Shown piece by piece: positions 31,121-38,565 of a DNA stretch of 39,936 nt. Origin of the DNA: an uncultured Cetobacterium sp. (GTDB taxonomy: Bacteria; Fusobacteriota; Fusobacteriia; Fusobacteriales; Fusobacteriaceae). The notes under the pieces are model-generated. The model did not search any database. It saw nothing but the letters and a program-made list of their open reading frames with translations, and had not been told where the DNA came from. Positions within the stretch are counted from its first letter, which is position 1. Every line of letters starts with the position of its first letter. The stretch is from NCBI RefSeq assembly GCF_945952365.1, contig NZ_CAMFHX010000023.1, positions 1 through 39,936 on the forward strand, in the 5' to 3' direction. Position numbers and translations under genes: made by a program.

Positions 31121-32473
31121 TTAATTTTTTTCATTAAACATCTTTAATTTTACTATAAACATCTCCCTATCAATAACTATATCATATTCAATATCTCCTA
31201 AATCAGAGGCCTTTTGAACGATAGATAATCCCAATCCCATACCATCAAGTTTGAACTCTTCTGCATTTTTTCCTCTTGCAAAAGGCTGAAGTAGATTTTT
31301 TTTATCAATCTCAATTATTCCATCAAAACTATTTTCAATAAATAAAAATTCATCTTTTTCAAAAATCTCTATTCTTCCTCCAACTTTACTATACTTTAAA
31401 GCATTCTGAATCAAGTTATTAAAAATCAATTTTAATAGTCTTGAATCGCCTAAGATATTACTTGTTTTAATAGAAACATTTATCTCTATATCTTTTTCAA
31501 GCTCTATTATATCATATTTTTCTAAAGCATCATTTAGAATTTCATTTAAATCCAACTTTTCTTTTTTTACTTTGAAAACACTACTATCTAACTTCGAAAG
31601 AGTCAACAGATTCTCTGTTAAATCCTTCATTTCATTTCCAACCTTTAAAATTATTTCGTGGTATCGTCTTTTCTCTGTTAAATCTAAAGTCTCCTCTTCT
31701 AAAAGAGCTGTGGCATGAGCACAAATAACTGCTATCGGAGTCCTTAGCTCATGAGAAGCATTTGATACAAAGGATTTTAAATTATTTATAGAAGTCGAAA
31801 GCTCATTTGACATCTTCTCTAAATTTCTACTCAAATCTCCAATCTCGTCCTCTCTAGGTATACTTATATTTTCTGGAAACTCTAATTTTGAAATCTTATC
31901 AGCTTTCTCCTTTAAATAACTTATATCTTTTGTTATTCTCTTTGAAAAAACAACTCCCGCAATCAACGAAATCAATGAGGCTATCAAAGCTGTAATTATA
32001 TTAAATATATTACTCTCATGACTGTGAGATTGAATCACTGAAAGAGATGTTCTAACAAAAATAGCCTTCTCTTCTGAAAGCTTTTCAGCATAATACAAAC
32101 TTTTTGCGTCATTTCCCAGAAGTTCTTGGACTTCAAACTTATTGTAAACAGGATTGTTTACATTAGTAGTTCTTCTCATCATATGATTTCCCATCATATG
32201 ATTTTTTTTTATCGTTTTTACATCTATATCTATTCCCATAGCTTCTTTTACATCATAAACATAGTTTTCATAACTATCTTCTGATTGAGTTTCATATATA
32301 TATCTACCAGTTTCAATCACTCTCATCATCATCTCTTTTTTTCTATATATATAAAATTTTTCTAAAAAAATAGCATTAAAAAAATAGTTTGTCAAAAGAG
32401 TTGTAAGTATTATAAAAATTGAAAATCCAAATATCTTTCGAAATAAATTCATTTTAATTTTGATTGAAAACAT
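31121..32473 (-). CDS. Sensor histidine kinase, probable metal sensor
   Basis: Membrane kinase of 450 residues. Two helices (about 12-32 and 155-177) bracket an extracytoplasmic loop carrying NHMMGNHMMRR at about 91-101, a cluster of Met and His suited to soft metals such as copper or silver. HAMP follows (about 178-230), then the phospho-acceptor His241 in SHELRTP, an N-box (NNLIQNALKYS) and a G2 box (GMGLGLS). The G1 box is weak: the usual DxGxG reads ENSFDG. ATG 32473 has GAGGAG six bases before it and overlaps the regulator gene by 20 nt. It pairs with the response regulator upstream; the Met/His-rich protein gene next to them is a likely target. Confidence 0.88.
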   Translation of the reverse strand: MFSIKIKMNLFRKIFGFSIFIILTTLLTNYFFNAIFLEKFYIYRKKEMMMRVIETGRYIYETQSEDSYENYVYDVKEAMGIDIDVKTIKKNHMMGNHMMRRTTNVNNPVYNKFEVQELLGNDAKSLYYAEKLSEEKAIFVRTSLSVIQSHSHESNIFNIITALIASLISLIAGVVFSKRITKDISYLKEKADKISKLEFPENISIPREDEIGDLSRNLEKMSNELSTSINNLKSFVSNASHELRTPIAVICAHATALLEEETLDLTEKRRYHEIILKVGNEMKDLTENLLTLSKLDSSVFKVKKEKLDLNEILNDALEKYDIIELEKDIEINVSIKTSNILGDSRLLKLIFNNLIQNALKYSKVGGRIEIFEKDEFLFIENSFDGIIEIDKKNLLQPFARGKNAEEFKLDGMGLGLSIVQKASDLGDIEYDIVIDREMFIVKLKMFNEKN

Positions 32474-33116
32474 ATCCAACTCCTCTTATTGATTTTATAT
32501 AGTCACCATAGATTCCAAGTTTCTTTCGAAGACGAGTTACAAGAGTATCAACAGCTCTTTCCTCTCCACTAAACTCAAATCCCCAAACTTCATTTAATAA
32601 AGTCTCTCTTCCTAAAATTATATTTTCGTTTCTAAAAAAATATTCTAAAAGCAAAGCTTCTCTTTTGCTTAAAATTATCTCCTCTTCTCCATCTATAATA
32701 ACTTTAAATCTATTGTAATCAAAAGTTAACCCATCTAAATTGAAAAACTCATCACTTTCCATTTTTAAAAGTTTCTTTATTTTTAATAAAATTATCTTTG
32801 TACTTATAGGCTTCGTAATATAGTCATCTGCTCCAAGCTCTAATCCATGTATTTCATCTAACTCTGTATCCCGAGCTGTCATTATAATTATTGGAACTTT
32901 TGAAAACTGTCTTATCTCTTTACAAATATCCCAACCATTTTTTTTAGGTAAATTTATATCTAAAAGAACTAGTGACGGTGAAAAAGAGTAAAACTCCTCT
33001 AAAGCCTCATCTCCTCTAGTTACTATCTTTATCTCAAATCTCTCTTTAATTAAAGTTTTTCCAATTATATTTGCTAAATTTTCTTCATCCTCTATAATAA
33101 GTATTTTTCTTTTCAT
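32454..33116 (-). CDS. OmpR-family response regulator
   Basis: Cytoplasmic regulator of 220 residues: receiver domain with acidic pair E9-D10, phospho-acceptor Asp53 in LLDINLP, then TAR and KP switch residues. A winged-helix output domain follows, ending RAVDTLVTRLRKKLG...IRGVGYVF. It is cotranscribed with the overlapping kinase gene. I use ATG 33116 behind GGGAGTGAA. A terminator hairpin separates it from the upstream Met/His-rich gene, so readthrough or its own promoter must supply transcription. Confidence 0.93.
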   Translation of the reverse strand: MKRKILIIEDEENLANIIGKTLIKERFEIKIVTRGDEALEEFYSFSPSLVLLDINLPKKNGWDICKEIRQFSKVPIIIMTARDTELDEIHGLELGADDYITKPISTKIILLKIKKLLKMESDEFFNLDGLTFDYNRFKVIIDGEEEIILSKREALLLEYFFRNENIILGRETLLNEVWGFEFSGEERAVDTLVTRLRKKLGIYGDYIKSIRGVGYVFNQN

Positions 33117-33165
33117 CAACTTCACTCCCTATTCTCTTTCACTTTTCATCAATATATTATACAAC

Positions 33166-33192
33166 AAAAAGACGAGTTTACCCCGCCTTTTT
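33166..33192 (-). terminator. Intrinsic terminator between the Met/His-rich gene and the two-component genes
   Basis: On the minus strand AAAAAGGCG and CGTCTTTTT pair (one G-U) around a 9-nt loop and end in T. It would end the small-protein transcript and partly isolate the regulator and kinase. Confidence 0.75.
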
Positions 33193-33225
33193 ATTGCTTC
33201 TATATTATTTATCTCAACTATTAGA

Positions 33226-33585
33226 TTAATTTGTTTTCATCATGTTTTGTTGCATTTCAGTCATGTGAGCAGCTCTGATATTTGCTATCTCTCCATTTAA
33301 AACCTCAACTTTTTTCATATCTGGGTTTGATGTATTCATAATTTTGCTTATTTCTAATCTTTTCTCTTGAATTTTTATCATATCACCTTGCATCTCTTTT
33401 CTTAACTCAGGAGACATATTCATTCCCATATGGTTTCCATTGTGTCCACCACTCATCATTCCACAGCTCATTGATCCATTCATCATTCCACCATTTCCAT
33501 GATTCATTCCACCCATATTTCCATGTCCTTTAGCAAAAGATACCGCTGATAAAGCTAACATTCCTACAAATAATAATTTTTTCAT
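33226..33585 (-). CDS. Met/His-rich CpxP/Spy-like secreted protein
   Basis: Exported protein of 119 residues. The signal peptide ends near VSFAKG (about residue 19). Residues 20-58 are packed with Met, His, Gly and Asn plus one Cys (for example HGNMGGMNHGNGGMMNGS), a likely soft-metal-binding segment. Residues 58-119 form helices with the spacing of the LTxxQ/Spy/CpxP/ZraP family (ELRKEMQGDMIKIQEKRLEISK, then MQQNMM). Members bind metal and misfolded proteins in the periplasm and often feed back on a two-component system. It lies beside one whose sensor loop has the same Met/His flavour. ATG 33585 follows GGGAGTG. Confidence 0.8.
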   Translation of the reverse strand: MKKLLFVGMLALSAVSFAKGHGNMGGMNHGNGGMMNGSMSCGMMSGGHNGNHMGMNMSPELRKEMQGDMIKIQEKRLEISKIMNTSNPDMKKVEVLNGEIANIRAAHMTEMQQNMMKTN

Positions 33586-33687
33586 TAAAATCACTCCCTT
33601 ATCTATTTTTTATTTTTTCTCTGTTCTTTATACATCTATATTAACAAAAGTTTGTTACAGAATTGTTTCAATTGTATTTTTTATTTT

Positions 33688-34011
33688 TTAAATTTTTTGA
33701 TATCTCTGTGGATTATTTTTTATATCTAATTTTAACTTTTGAATCTCTGTATCTCTATTTTTTTCTAACTCTTGAATTTTAGAGTTTAAAAACTCCAATT
33801 TTTTATTGTAATCTCTACTTGAACTTTTTAAATTTTTCAGTTCTATTTTATAGCTGTCTAATAACTTTTCATTTGTACCAAATATATATTCATAAGCTAT
33901 CTTTTGCTCGGGTTTTAAATATAAATCAAACTCATTTAAATTAATCTCTTCTGAAGCTAAAATAGATGTTATATTTAAAATAACCGCTCCTAATAAAACT
34001 ATTTTTTTCAT
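33688..34011 (-). CDS. Small secreted helical protein, unknown function
   Basis: Protein of 107 residues with a signal peptide (MKKIVLLGAVILNITSILAS). The mature part is almost entirely charged helix: LKPEQKIAYEYIFG (an LTxxQ-like start) then a coiled-coil-like stretch rich in Lys, Leu and Glu to the end. It could be a distant Spy/CpxP relative, consistent with the next gene 102 nt downstream. No cysteines or metal clusters are present. ATG 34011 is supported by GGAGGAT; the longer frame has no ribosome site. Confidence 0.7.
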   Translation of the reverse strand: MKKIVLLGAVILNITSILASEEINLNEFDLYLKPEQKIAYEYIFGTNEKLLDSYKIELKNLKSSSRDYNKKLEFLNSKIQELEKNRDTEIQKLKLDIKNNPQRYQKI

Positions 34012-34136
34012 ACTTTTAATCCTCCAATAATAATTTTCCCATTTTTCTCTCACAAACATATTAACAATTTTATGTTTCTAATTTGTGTCAAAAATTGTAT
34101 AATAATCTGAAACAAATTTTTAAAGGAGCTATTAAA

Positions 34137-34790
34137 TTGAAAAAACAAGTTTTTGAAAGTTGGTTAGAAGGAATTGAATTAAAATCACATATAAAAAATC
34201 CAAATATATCTGTTGGTGATTTTTCTTATTACTCTGGTTATTATCACGAAAAACCTTTTGATGAATTTTGTGTGCGTTATTTACTAGGTGATAACAGTAC
34301 TAAAAATTATAAAGAGATTTTTGGTGAGGTGTTTGAATTTGATAAATTAATTATTGGAAAATTTTGTTCTATAGGATCGGGAGCTATTTTTATGCTAGCT
34401 GGAAATCAAGGTCATAATTATTCATGGATATCAACTTTTCCATTCAATCCTAAAATTTTTCCAAATGCTAAAAATGGGTTCAAAAGAAAAGGAGATACTA
34501 TTATAGGAAATGATGTTTGGATTGGAAGTGAAGCTCTTATAATGCCTGGAATTGAAATTGGCGACGGTGCTGTTATAGCTGCTAAATCTGTAGTCACTAA
34601 AAATGTTCCTCCATATACAATTGTAGGTGGAAACCCTGCAAAAATCATTAAGAAAAGATTTTCAGATGAAGATATTTCTAAACTTTTAGAAATAAAATGG
34701 TGGAATTGGGACGTTATTAAAATTAATGAAGCATTACCTTTTATTAATAGCGAGAATATTGATGACTTACTTTTATTTTCCAAACGTTAA
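34137..34790 (+). CDS. CatB/Vat-type xenobiotic O-acetyltransferase (hexapeptide repeat)
   Basis: Cytoplasmic left-handed beta-helix acetyltransferase of 217 residues, the normal XAT length. The catalytic His93 is in GNQGHNYSWISTFPF, the XAT signature, followed by hexapeptide repeats (TIIGNDVWIGSEALIMPGIEIGDGAVIAAKSVV) and the C-terminal GGNPAKIIKKRF. Relatives acetylate chloramphenicol or streptogramins, but many chromosomal members have unknown targets, so resistance should not be assumed. I start at TTG 34137, behind AAAGGAG; a longer frame from a TTG at 34083 lacks a ribosome site. A -10 TATAAT lies at 34098-34103. It diverges from the small secreted protein. Confidence 0.88.
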   Translation: MKKQVFESWLEGIELKSHIKNPNISVGDFSYYSGYYHEKPFDEFCVRYLLGDNSTKNYKEIFGEVFEFDKLIIGKFCSIGSGAIFMLAGNQGHNYSWISTFPFNPKIFPNAKNGFKRKGDTIIGNDVWIGSEALIMPGIEIGDGAVIAAKSVVTKNVPPYTIVGGNPAKIIKKRFSDEDISKLLEIKWWNWDVIKINEALPFINSENIDDLLLFSKR

Positions 34791-34799
34791 ATAAAAAAT

Positions 34800-34828
34800 T
34801 TGACAAAACACTTTTAACATAGTATAAA
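34800..34828 (+). promoter_or_regulatory. Promoter of the M15-like peptidase gene
   Basis: -35 TTGACA (34800-34805), 17-bp spacer, -10 TATAAA (34823-34828), ten bases after the acetyltransferase stop. The -10 lies inside the left arm of a large dyad. Confidence 0.75.
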
Positions 34829-34855
34829 TATAGGGTATACGGGTATATTTATACT
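34821..34855 (+). promoter_or_regulatory. Perfect 12-bp inverted repeat over the -10 and start site
   Basis: AGTATAAATATA and TATATTTATACT flank the 11-base centre GGGTATACGGG. The arms are perfect. It covers the -10 and the likely transcription start of the peptidase gene, so it reads as a repressor operator. A long 5' hairpin in RNA from a start farther upstream is the alternative. Confidence 0.6.
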
Positions 34856-34885
34856 GTAATTATATATAGGAGAACGCAATTATCT

Positions 34886-35344
34886 ATGAAATTTTTATTA
34901 TTATTAAGCTTACTCTGCTCTGTATCTCTATACGGAAAAGAAAATCTACAAATTTCTAAATATTTCAAACTAAAAGACGCTACTAAAAGTGCAACAGCAC
35001 AAAGATATAAAATTAATAATCTACCAAAAAGTAACACTAATGTTATCTACGCCGCTAAAAGACTCGATAAAGTTAAAGAGATTCTAAAAAAAGATATCTA
35101 TATAACAAGTTGGTATAGAGGGGACTTATTAAACAAAAAAGTAAAAGGTGTCAAAAACTCTCAACACAAAGATGGCTTGGCTATTGATTTCAAAATAAAT
35201 GGTAGTGCAAAAACTATAAAATCTAAATTGGATAAAGCTAATATAAGTTATGACCAATTAATATATTATCGTAAACAAAATAGAGTTCATATAAGTTTTA
35301 ATAAAAATATATCAAAAGAAAGAAACCAATATATTTTAAGATGA
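34886..35344 (+). CDS. Secreted M15-like D-Ala-D-Ala carboxypeptidase / endopeptidase
   Basis: Exported protein of 152 residues with signal peptide MKFLLLLSLLCSVSLYG. The Zn-peptidase M15_3-type pattern is present: TSWYRG near 75, then His94 and Asp101 in SQHKDGLAIDF, and His135 in RVHISF as the third ligand. This fits a small D,D-peptidase acting on peptidoglycan crosslinks. The SxxxxxxD/HxH spacing is read by eye and not by profile. ATG 34886 has GGAG 13 nt upstream, rather far, so initiation may be weak. It is a single gene closed by a terminator. Confidence 0.78.
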   Translation: MKFLLLLSLLCSVSLYGKENLQISKYFKLKDATKSATAQRYKINNLPKSNTNVIYAAKRLDKVKEILKKDIYITSWYRGDLLNKKVKGVKNSQHKDGLAIDFKINGSAKTIKSKLDKANISYDQLIYYRKQNRVHISFNKNISKERNQYILR

Positions 35345-35360
35345 ATATTTTTACATAAAC

Positions 35361-35391
35361 AAAAAACCGTGAAATTATATCACGGTTTTTT
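35361..35391. terminator. Bidirectional intrinsic terminator
   Basis: An 11-bp perfect stem, AAAAAACCGTG / CACGGTTTTTT, lies between the peptidase gene and the convergent DnaQ-like gene. Confidence 0.92.
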
Positions 35392-35421
35392 AATTTTTAT
35401 TTAATTTTCTACTTAGCTCTC

Positions 35422-36102
35422 TTATAACTCTATTTTATAAGAAACATCATTAAAGATAAAATCTCTAACACATATTGATCCCTTCGGATGTTTTAACATC
35501 TTTTGGAAAACTTGAATTGTCAATTTTGTTATATTAAGATTACTTGAAATTAAATCCTCATTAGATTTCAATCCATAATATTTTGAAACCTCAAGCAACT
35601 TAGGCCATCTATTTCTTCCATTTGAATTTTTTATCTCAACAATATTTATATTTGTAAGCATTGTACAAAATTGTATTTTTTGATTTAAATCTAATGTACT
35701 TTCATTAAGCTTTACATTGTGTGTGACAAAATGTTTTACATCATTTGAAAAAATTTTAAAAGCTTCTTTATCCGTATTTTGAAACTCTTCTAAACGAATA
35801 AACTCACCAGTTTTTAAATTAAACCCCATTTTTATTGCTGTAATCTTTGGAATATCCAAAAGATTAGAGACAGTATCAACTGTATAAAAAATTATTTTTT
35901 TATAATCTTCTGATATCTCCTCTTTTTCTGGTTCAATTTTTTGTGAAGTCACAACATTTTTTCTTACTGTAACTTCGGGGTGTTGTGGAACTCTTACATT
36001 AGAACCTCTAACCCTTACTCTACTGGTATATTTAGATTTTTTAGAACTTTTTATATAAAAAAATAGCACCATTCCAATAGCGACAACTAGTATATATATC
36101 AT
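35422..36102 (-). CDS. Membrane-anchored DnaQ-like exonuclease homologue lacking catalytic acids
   Basis: Protein of 226 residues: one N-terminal helix (1-17), a basic linker, then a domain that follows the DnaQ/RNase T exonuclease pattern. Residues 71-79 (IFYTVDTVS) stand where ExoI normally reads F-x-DxETTG, so the two acids are Thr74 and Asp76. Residues 126-137 (VTHNVKLNESTL) match the ExoII AHN-x-x-FD, with Asn133 for Asp. CTM at 146-148 and RWPKLLE at 165-171 match the later family motifs. The ExoIII His and Asp are not evident. It is probably a binding or structural pseudoenzyme at the membrane. A 54-residue protein is encoded 7 nt upstream. The fold call is mine, by motif comparison. 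Confidence 0.6.
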   Translation of the reverse strand: MIYILVVAIGMVLFFYIKSSKKSKYTSRVRVRGSNVRVPQHPEVTVRKNVVTSQKIEPEKEEISEDYKKIIFYTVDTVSNLLDIPKITAIKMGFNLKTGEFIRLEEFQNTDKEAFKIFSNDVKHFVTHNVKLNESTLDLNQKIQFCTMLTNINIVEIKNSNGRNRWPKLLEVSKYYGLKSNEDLISSNLNITKLTIQVFQKMLKHPKGSICVRDFIFNDVSYKIEL

Positions 36103-36109
36103 CGTAAAA

Positions 36110-36274
36110 CTATGCCTTTATTAATTTTAACTTCAATAAGTTATCTTTTGTTTTCTCAAGTTTGATAGATTTCAATTCAAAATCTAATTTCGCTAATTTA
36201 GGTATTAACTCATCTGCTATTTTTTCACATAACTCATGTTCTATTGAATGTCTATTTTGGTTTAAAATTTTCAA
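36110..36274 (-). CDS. Small charged helical protein (54 aa), TTG start
   Basis: ORF of 54 codons with TTG 36274 as start and GGGAGGGA seven bases upstream, one of the best ribosome sites in the region. It ends in TAG seven bases before the ATG of the DnaQ-like gene. The product is rich in Lys, Leu and Glu (ELCEKIADELIPKLAKLDFELKSIK...), predicted helical, without signal or known domain. Tight spacing suggests an operon and perhaps a partner of the DnaQ-like protein. No homologue is recognised. Confidence 0.6.
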   Translation of the reverse strand: MKILNQNRHSIEHELCEKIADELIPKLAKLDFELKSIKLEKTKDNLLKLKLIKA

Positions 36275-36315
36275 AATATATCCCTCCCGAATAAATTCTA
36301 CAACTATATTTTATA

Positions 36316-37635
36316 CTAATTTGTAGAGAAAAGGAAGACTTTTTTTATATAATTTTTCACTTCTTTTTTAAATATAATATTCCAAGTTATTAAACATAAA
36401 ATCTCTGAGAATAAAGTACTTAACCAGATACCATTCAATCCTAAACTTTTAGAACTGATAAATAACACTACCGGGAAAAATACTATCGATCTAAATATTG
36501 AGATAATGTTTGATTTTTCAGGGTTATTTATAGCTTGATAATATCCAGATTGAATAACATTAATTCCTATAACAAAAAATGCAAGATTAAATATAGTCAG
36601 TCCTATATAAGTTTCATTTATAATAGATATATCGTTTGTGAAGAATCCAATAATTTTATTTCCCCAAATATATAGGATAATAAAATAAACTAAATTTATA
36701 GTAAGTGCTGCCATCATTGTAAATTTATAGAATTTAGAAACTTTTTCATAGTTCTTAGCTCCGTGATTAAAACTAAATAGTGGCTGAACTCCAAACGATA
36801 GTCCTAATAGTAACATATAAACGATTGTTGTTAAATAGTTTATAATTCCAAACGATGCCATTTGATTTTCATTTCCAATTTTTAAAATAGCTAAATTCAT
36901 ACAAAATATTATAATTGAAAATGTAATCTCCATAAAAAATGATGGAAATCCTATTCTTACAAAATTAAAAATATTCTCTTTATATATTCTACTTTTACCA
37001 AAAGAAAGATGACCCTTTTTAAATAGGAAGTGCAATAGTATAACTAAAACCGTTAGAATCTGCCCTAATCCCGTTGCTATAGCTGCTCCTTTTATTCCCC
37101 ATTTAAAAATAAATATAAATATATAATCTAAAGCTATATTTAAACAAGCTCCTGAAACTGTAGCTATCATAGCTAACTTTGGGTTCCCATCATTTCTTAT
37201 AAAGCTGCTCAAAGATATTCCAATTATGTTTGGAATACAAAACGCTACATAATATTTTAAATAGGTATTTCCAAGTTCTAATATTGTATCACTTGCACCT
37301 AAAAACATTATTATCTGTTTTGAAAATATAAAAAATGTAAAACTTAAAACTAAACTTAAAATTAATAAAAATAATAGTGTCTCTCTAAATATACTGATAC
37401 CTTTTTTTATATTACCATTTCCAAAACTTTCAGATATAAGAGTTCCTCCACCAACTGCAAACATCGAAGCTATCCCAAAAAATAAAATTGAAATTGGCAT
37501 AACTAAATTTACTGCTCCAAGTGCTAAAGCTCCAACTCCTTGCCCAACAAAAATACCATCAACTATAACATACATCGATGAGATAAACATTGCAAACACA
37601 GCAGGTACTGCGTACTTAATAAATTCTTTAAACAT
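36316..37635 (-). CDS. MATE-family multidrug/Na+ efflux pump
   Basis: Membrane protein of 439 residues with 12 helices in two MatE halves. Visible landmarks are PAVFAMFISSMYVIVDGIFVGQGVGALALGAVNLVMPI (about 13-50) and, in the second half, FGIINYLTTIVYMLLLGLSFGVQPLFSFNHGA. These match the VPA/MepA-type group of drug/Na+ antiporters. I start at ATG 37635 with AAAGGAGG; the longer frame runs through the promoter. It is divergent from the MerR regulator and under its probable operator. Confidence 0.92.
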   Translation of the reverse strand: MFKEFIKYAVPAVFAMFISSMYVIVDGIFVGQGVGALALGAVNLVMPISILFFGIASMFAVGGGTLISESFGNGNIKKGISIFRETLLFLLILSLVLSFTFFIFSKQIIMFLGASDTILELGNTYLKYYVAFCIPNIIGISLSSFIRNDGNPKLAMIATVSGACLNIALDYIFIFIFKWGIKGAAIATGLGQILTVLVILLHFLFKKGHLSFGKSRIYKENIFNFVRIGFPSFFMEITFSIIIFCMNLAILKIGNENQMASFGIINYLTTIVYMLLLGLSFGVQPLFSFNHGAKNYEKVSKFYKFTMMAALTINLVYFIILYIWGNKIIGFFTNDISIINETYIGLTIFNLAFFVIGINVIQSGYYQAINNPEKSNIISIFRSIVFFPVVLFISSKSLGLNGIWLSTLFSEILCLITWNIIFKKEVKNYIKKVFLFSTN

Positions 37636-37660
37636 TTTACTTCCTCCTTTAATACTCTTT

Positions 37661-37691
37661 AGTGTATACTCTATTGTAACAATAGAGTCAA
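37661..37691 (-). promoter_or_regulatory. MerR operator in the MATE promoter (19-bp spacer)
   Basis: -35 TTGACT (37691-37686) and -10 TACACT (37666-37661) are 19 bp apart. A perfect palindrome with arms ACTCTATTG and CAATAGAGT (37668-37688) fills the spacer. This is the classic layout for activation by a MerR drug sensor. The regulator gene starts 18 bp away in the other direction, so the site probably also governs it. Confidence 0.88.
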
Positions 37692-37709
37692 AATATATTT
37701 GGAGGAGAA

Positions 37710-38492
37710 ATGATTTTTTCAATCGGTGAAACAGCAAAATTAAATAATATAACTATTCAAACCCTACGTCACTATGATAAAGAGGGACTTCTAAAACCCT
37801 CACATATAGATCAAGATACAAAGTATCGATATTACTCAATTGATCAATTTTTACAAATAGATTTTATTAAAAGATGTAAAGCTCTTGGATTCTCTTTAGA
37901 TAAGATAAAATGTCTTTTATATGAAGAAAATAGCTTAGAAAATATTTTAGAATCAATAATTTTTCAAAAATATATGGTTCAATTACAAATTGAAAAGTTA
38001 CAAAATCTGAAAAACAACTTAGAAGAGTTAGAAAATAATTTAGAACATGCTATTTTTAAGTTAGATAAATCTCCTGATTTAGAAGATATAAGCTTTTATA
38101 TTTTAGGTAGTTCTAAAGGTGAAATGAAAAATATTGCGGATATTGAAACTCATATAAGAAAAGTTTTGAAAAGTTTTAAATCTCCTCATAACATCAGTGA
38201 CACATTTATCGTTTTAAAAACGAATAAAGATTCTCCTGAAATCTATACTGAACTTATTATAGCTTCATATTCCATTAAAAGTGAAGTAAAATATTCAGCT
38301 CGTGGAGTCTCATTTTATACTGAAAGTGCAGCTTTCCATACTAAGGATTTCTTTAAAAAAATTGAAGATTTTAGTATAGAAAATAATCTTCAAACTAAGA
38401 ATGAATATCTCGAAATAGCCTATGTCTCAAAGCTAGACAGTAAAAATAAAGAGAGATCTCTTGTAAGTATTTTCTCTCCAATAGATTTGTAA
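37710..38492 (+). CDS. MerR-family regulator of the MATE pump
   Basis: Regulator of 260 residues: MerR winged helix (FSIGETAKLNNITIQTLRHYDKEGLL, then KYRYYSIDQFLQIDFI), coiled coil from about 85 to 115, and a C-terminal effector-binding-like domain (about 125-255) of BmrR style. It lacks the cysteine pairs of metal-sensing MerR proteins, so organic ligands are more likely. ATG 37710 has GGAGGAG. It is divergent from the MATE pump whose 19-bp-spacer promoter it probably activates. Confidence 0.9.
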   Translation: MIFSIGETAKLNNITIQTLRHYDKEGLLKPSHIDQDTKYRYYSIDQFLQIDFIKRCKALGFSLDKIKCLLYEENSLENILESIIFQKYMVQLQIEKLQNLKNNLEELENNLEHAIFKLDKSPDLEDISFYILGSSKGEMKNIADIETHIRKVLKSFKSPHNISDTFIVLKTNKDSPEIYTELIIASYSIKSEVKYSARGVSFYTESAAFHTKDFFKKIEDFSIENNLQTKNEYLEIAYVSKLDSKNKERSLVSIFSPIDL

Positions 38493-38538
38493 AAAACTCC
38501 TCGCTTGGATAGTCTAACTATCCTAACGAGGAGTTTTT
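38491..38538. terminator. Bidirectional intrinsic terminator
   Basis: A 12-bp outer stem, AAAAACTCCTCG / CGAGGAGTTTTT, with an inner GGATAG/CTATCC stem, lies between the convergent merR and ugpB-like genes. Confidence 0.92.
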
Positions 38539-38565
38539 ATAGTAAAGGGTATTAATAATATAAAG

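Noticed and set aside
30926-31147. A small + strand membrane-protein ORF
   Set aside because: It is antisense to the ferredoxin motifs of the nitroreductase gene and runs into the kinase gene; its hydrophobicity follows from the antisense of charged codons.
31121-32473. A catalytically dead kinase, from its weak G1 box
   Set aside because: The DxGxG motif is degenerate, but the H, N and G2 boxes are intact and several active kinases have an Asn-based G1 box, so loss of activity cannot be claimed.
34137-34790. A chloramphenicol or streptogramin resistance gene
   Set aside because: It belongs to the XAT family, but sequence motifs do not separate resistance enzymes from housekeeping relatives, and there is no mobile element around it.
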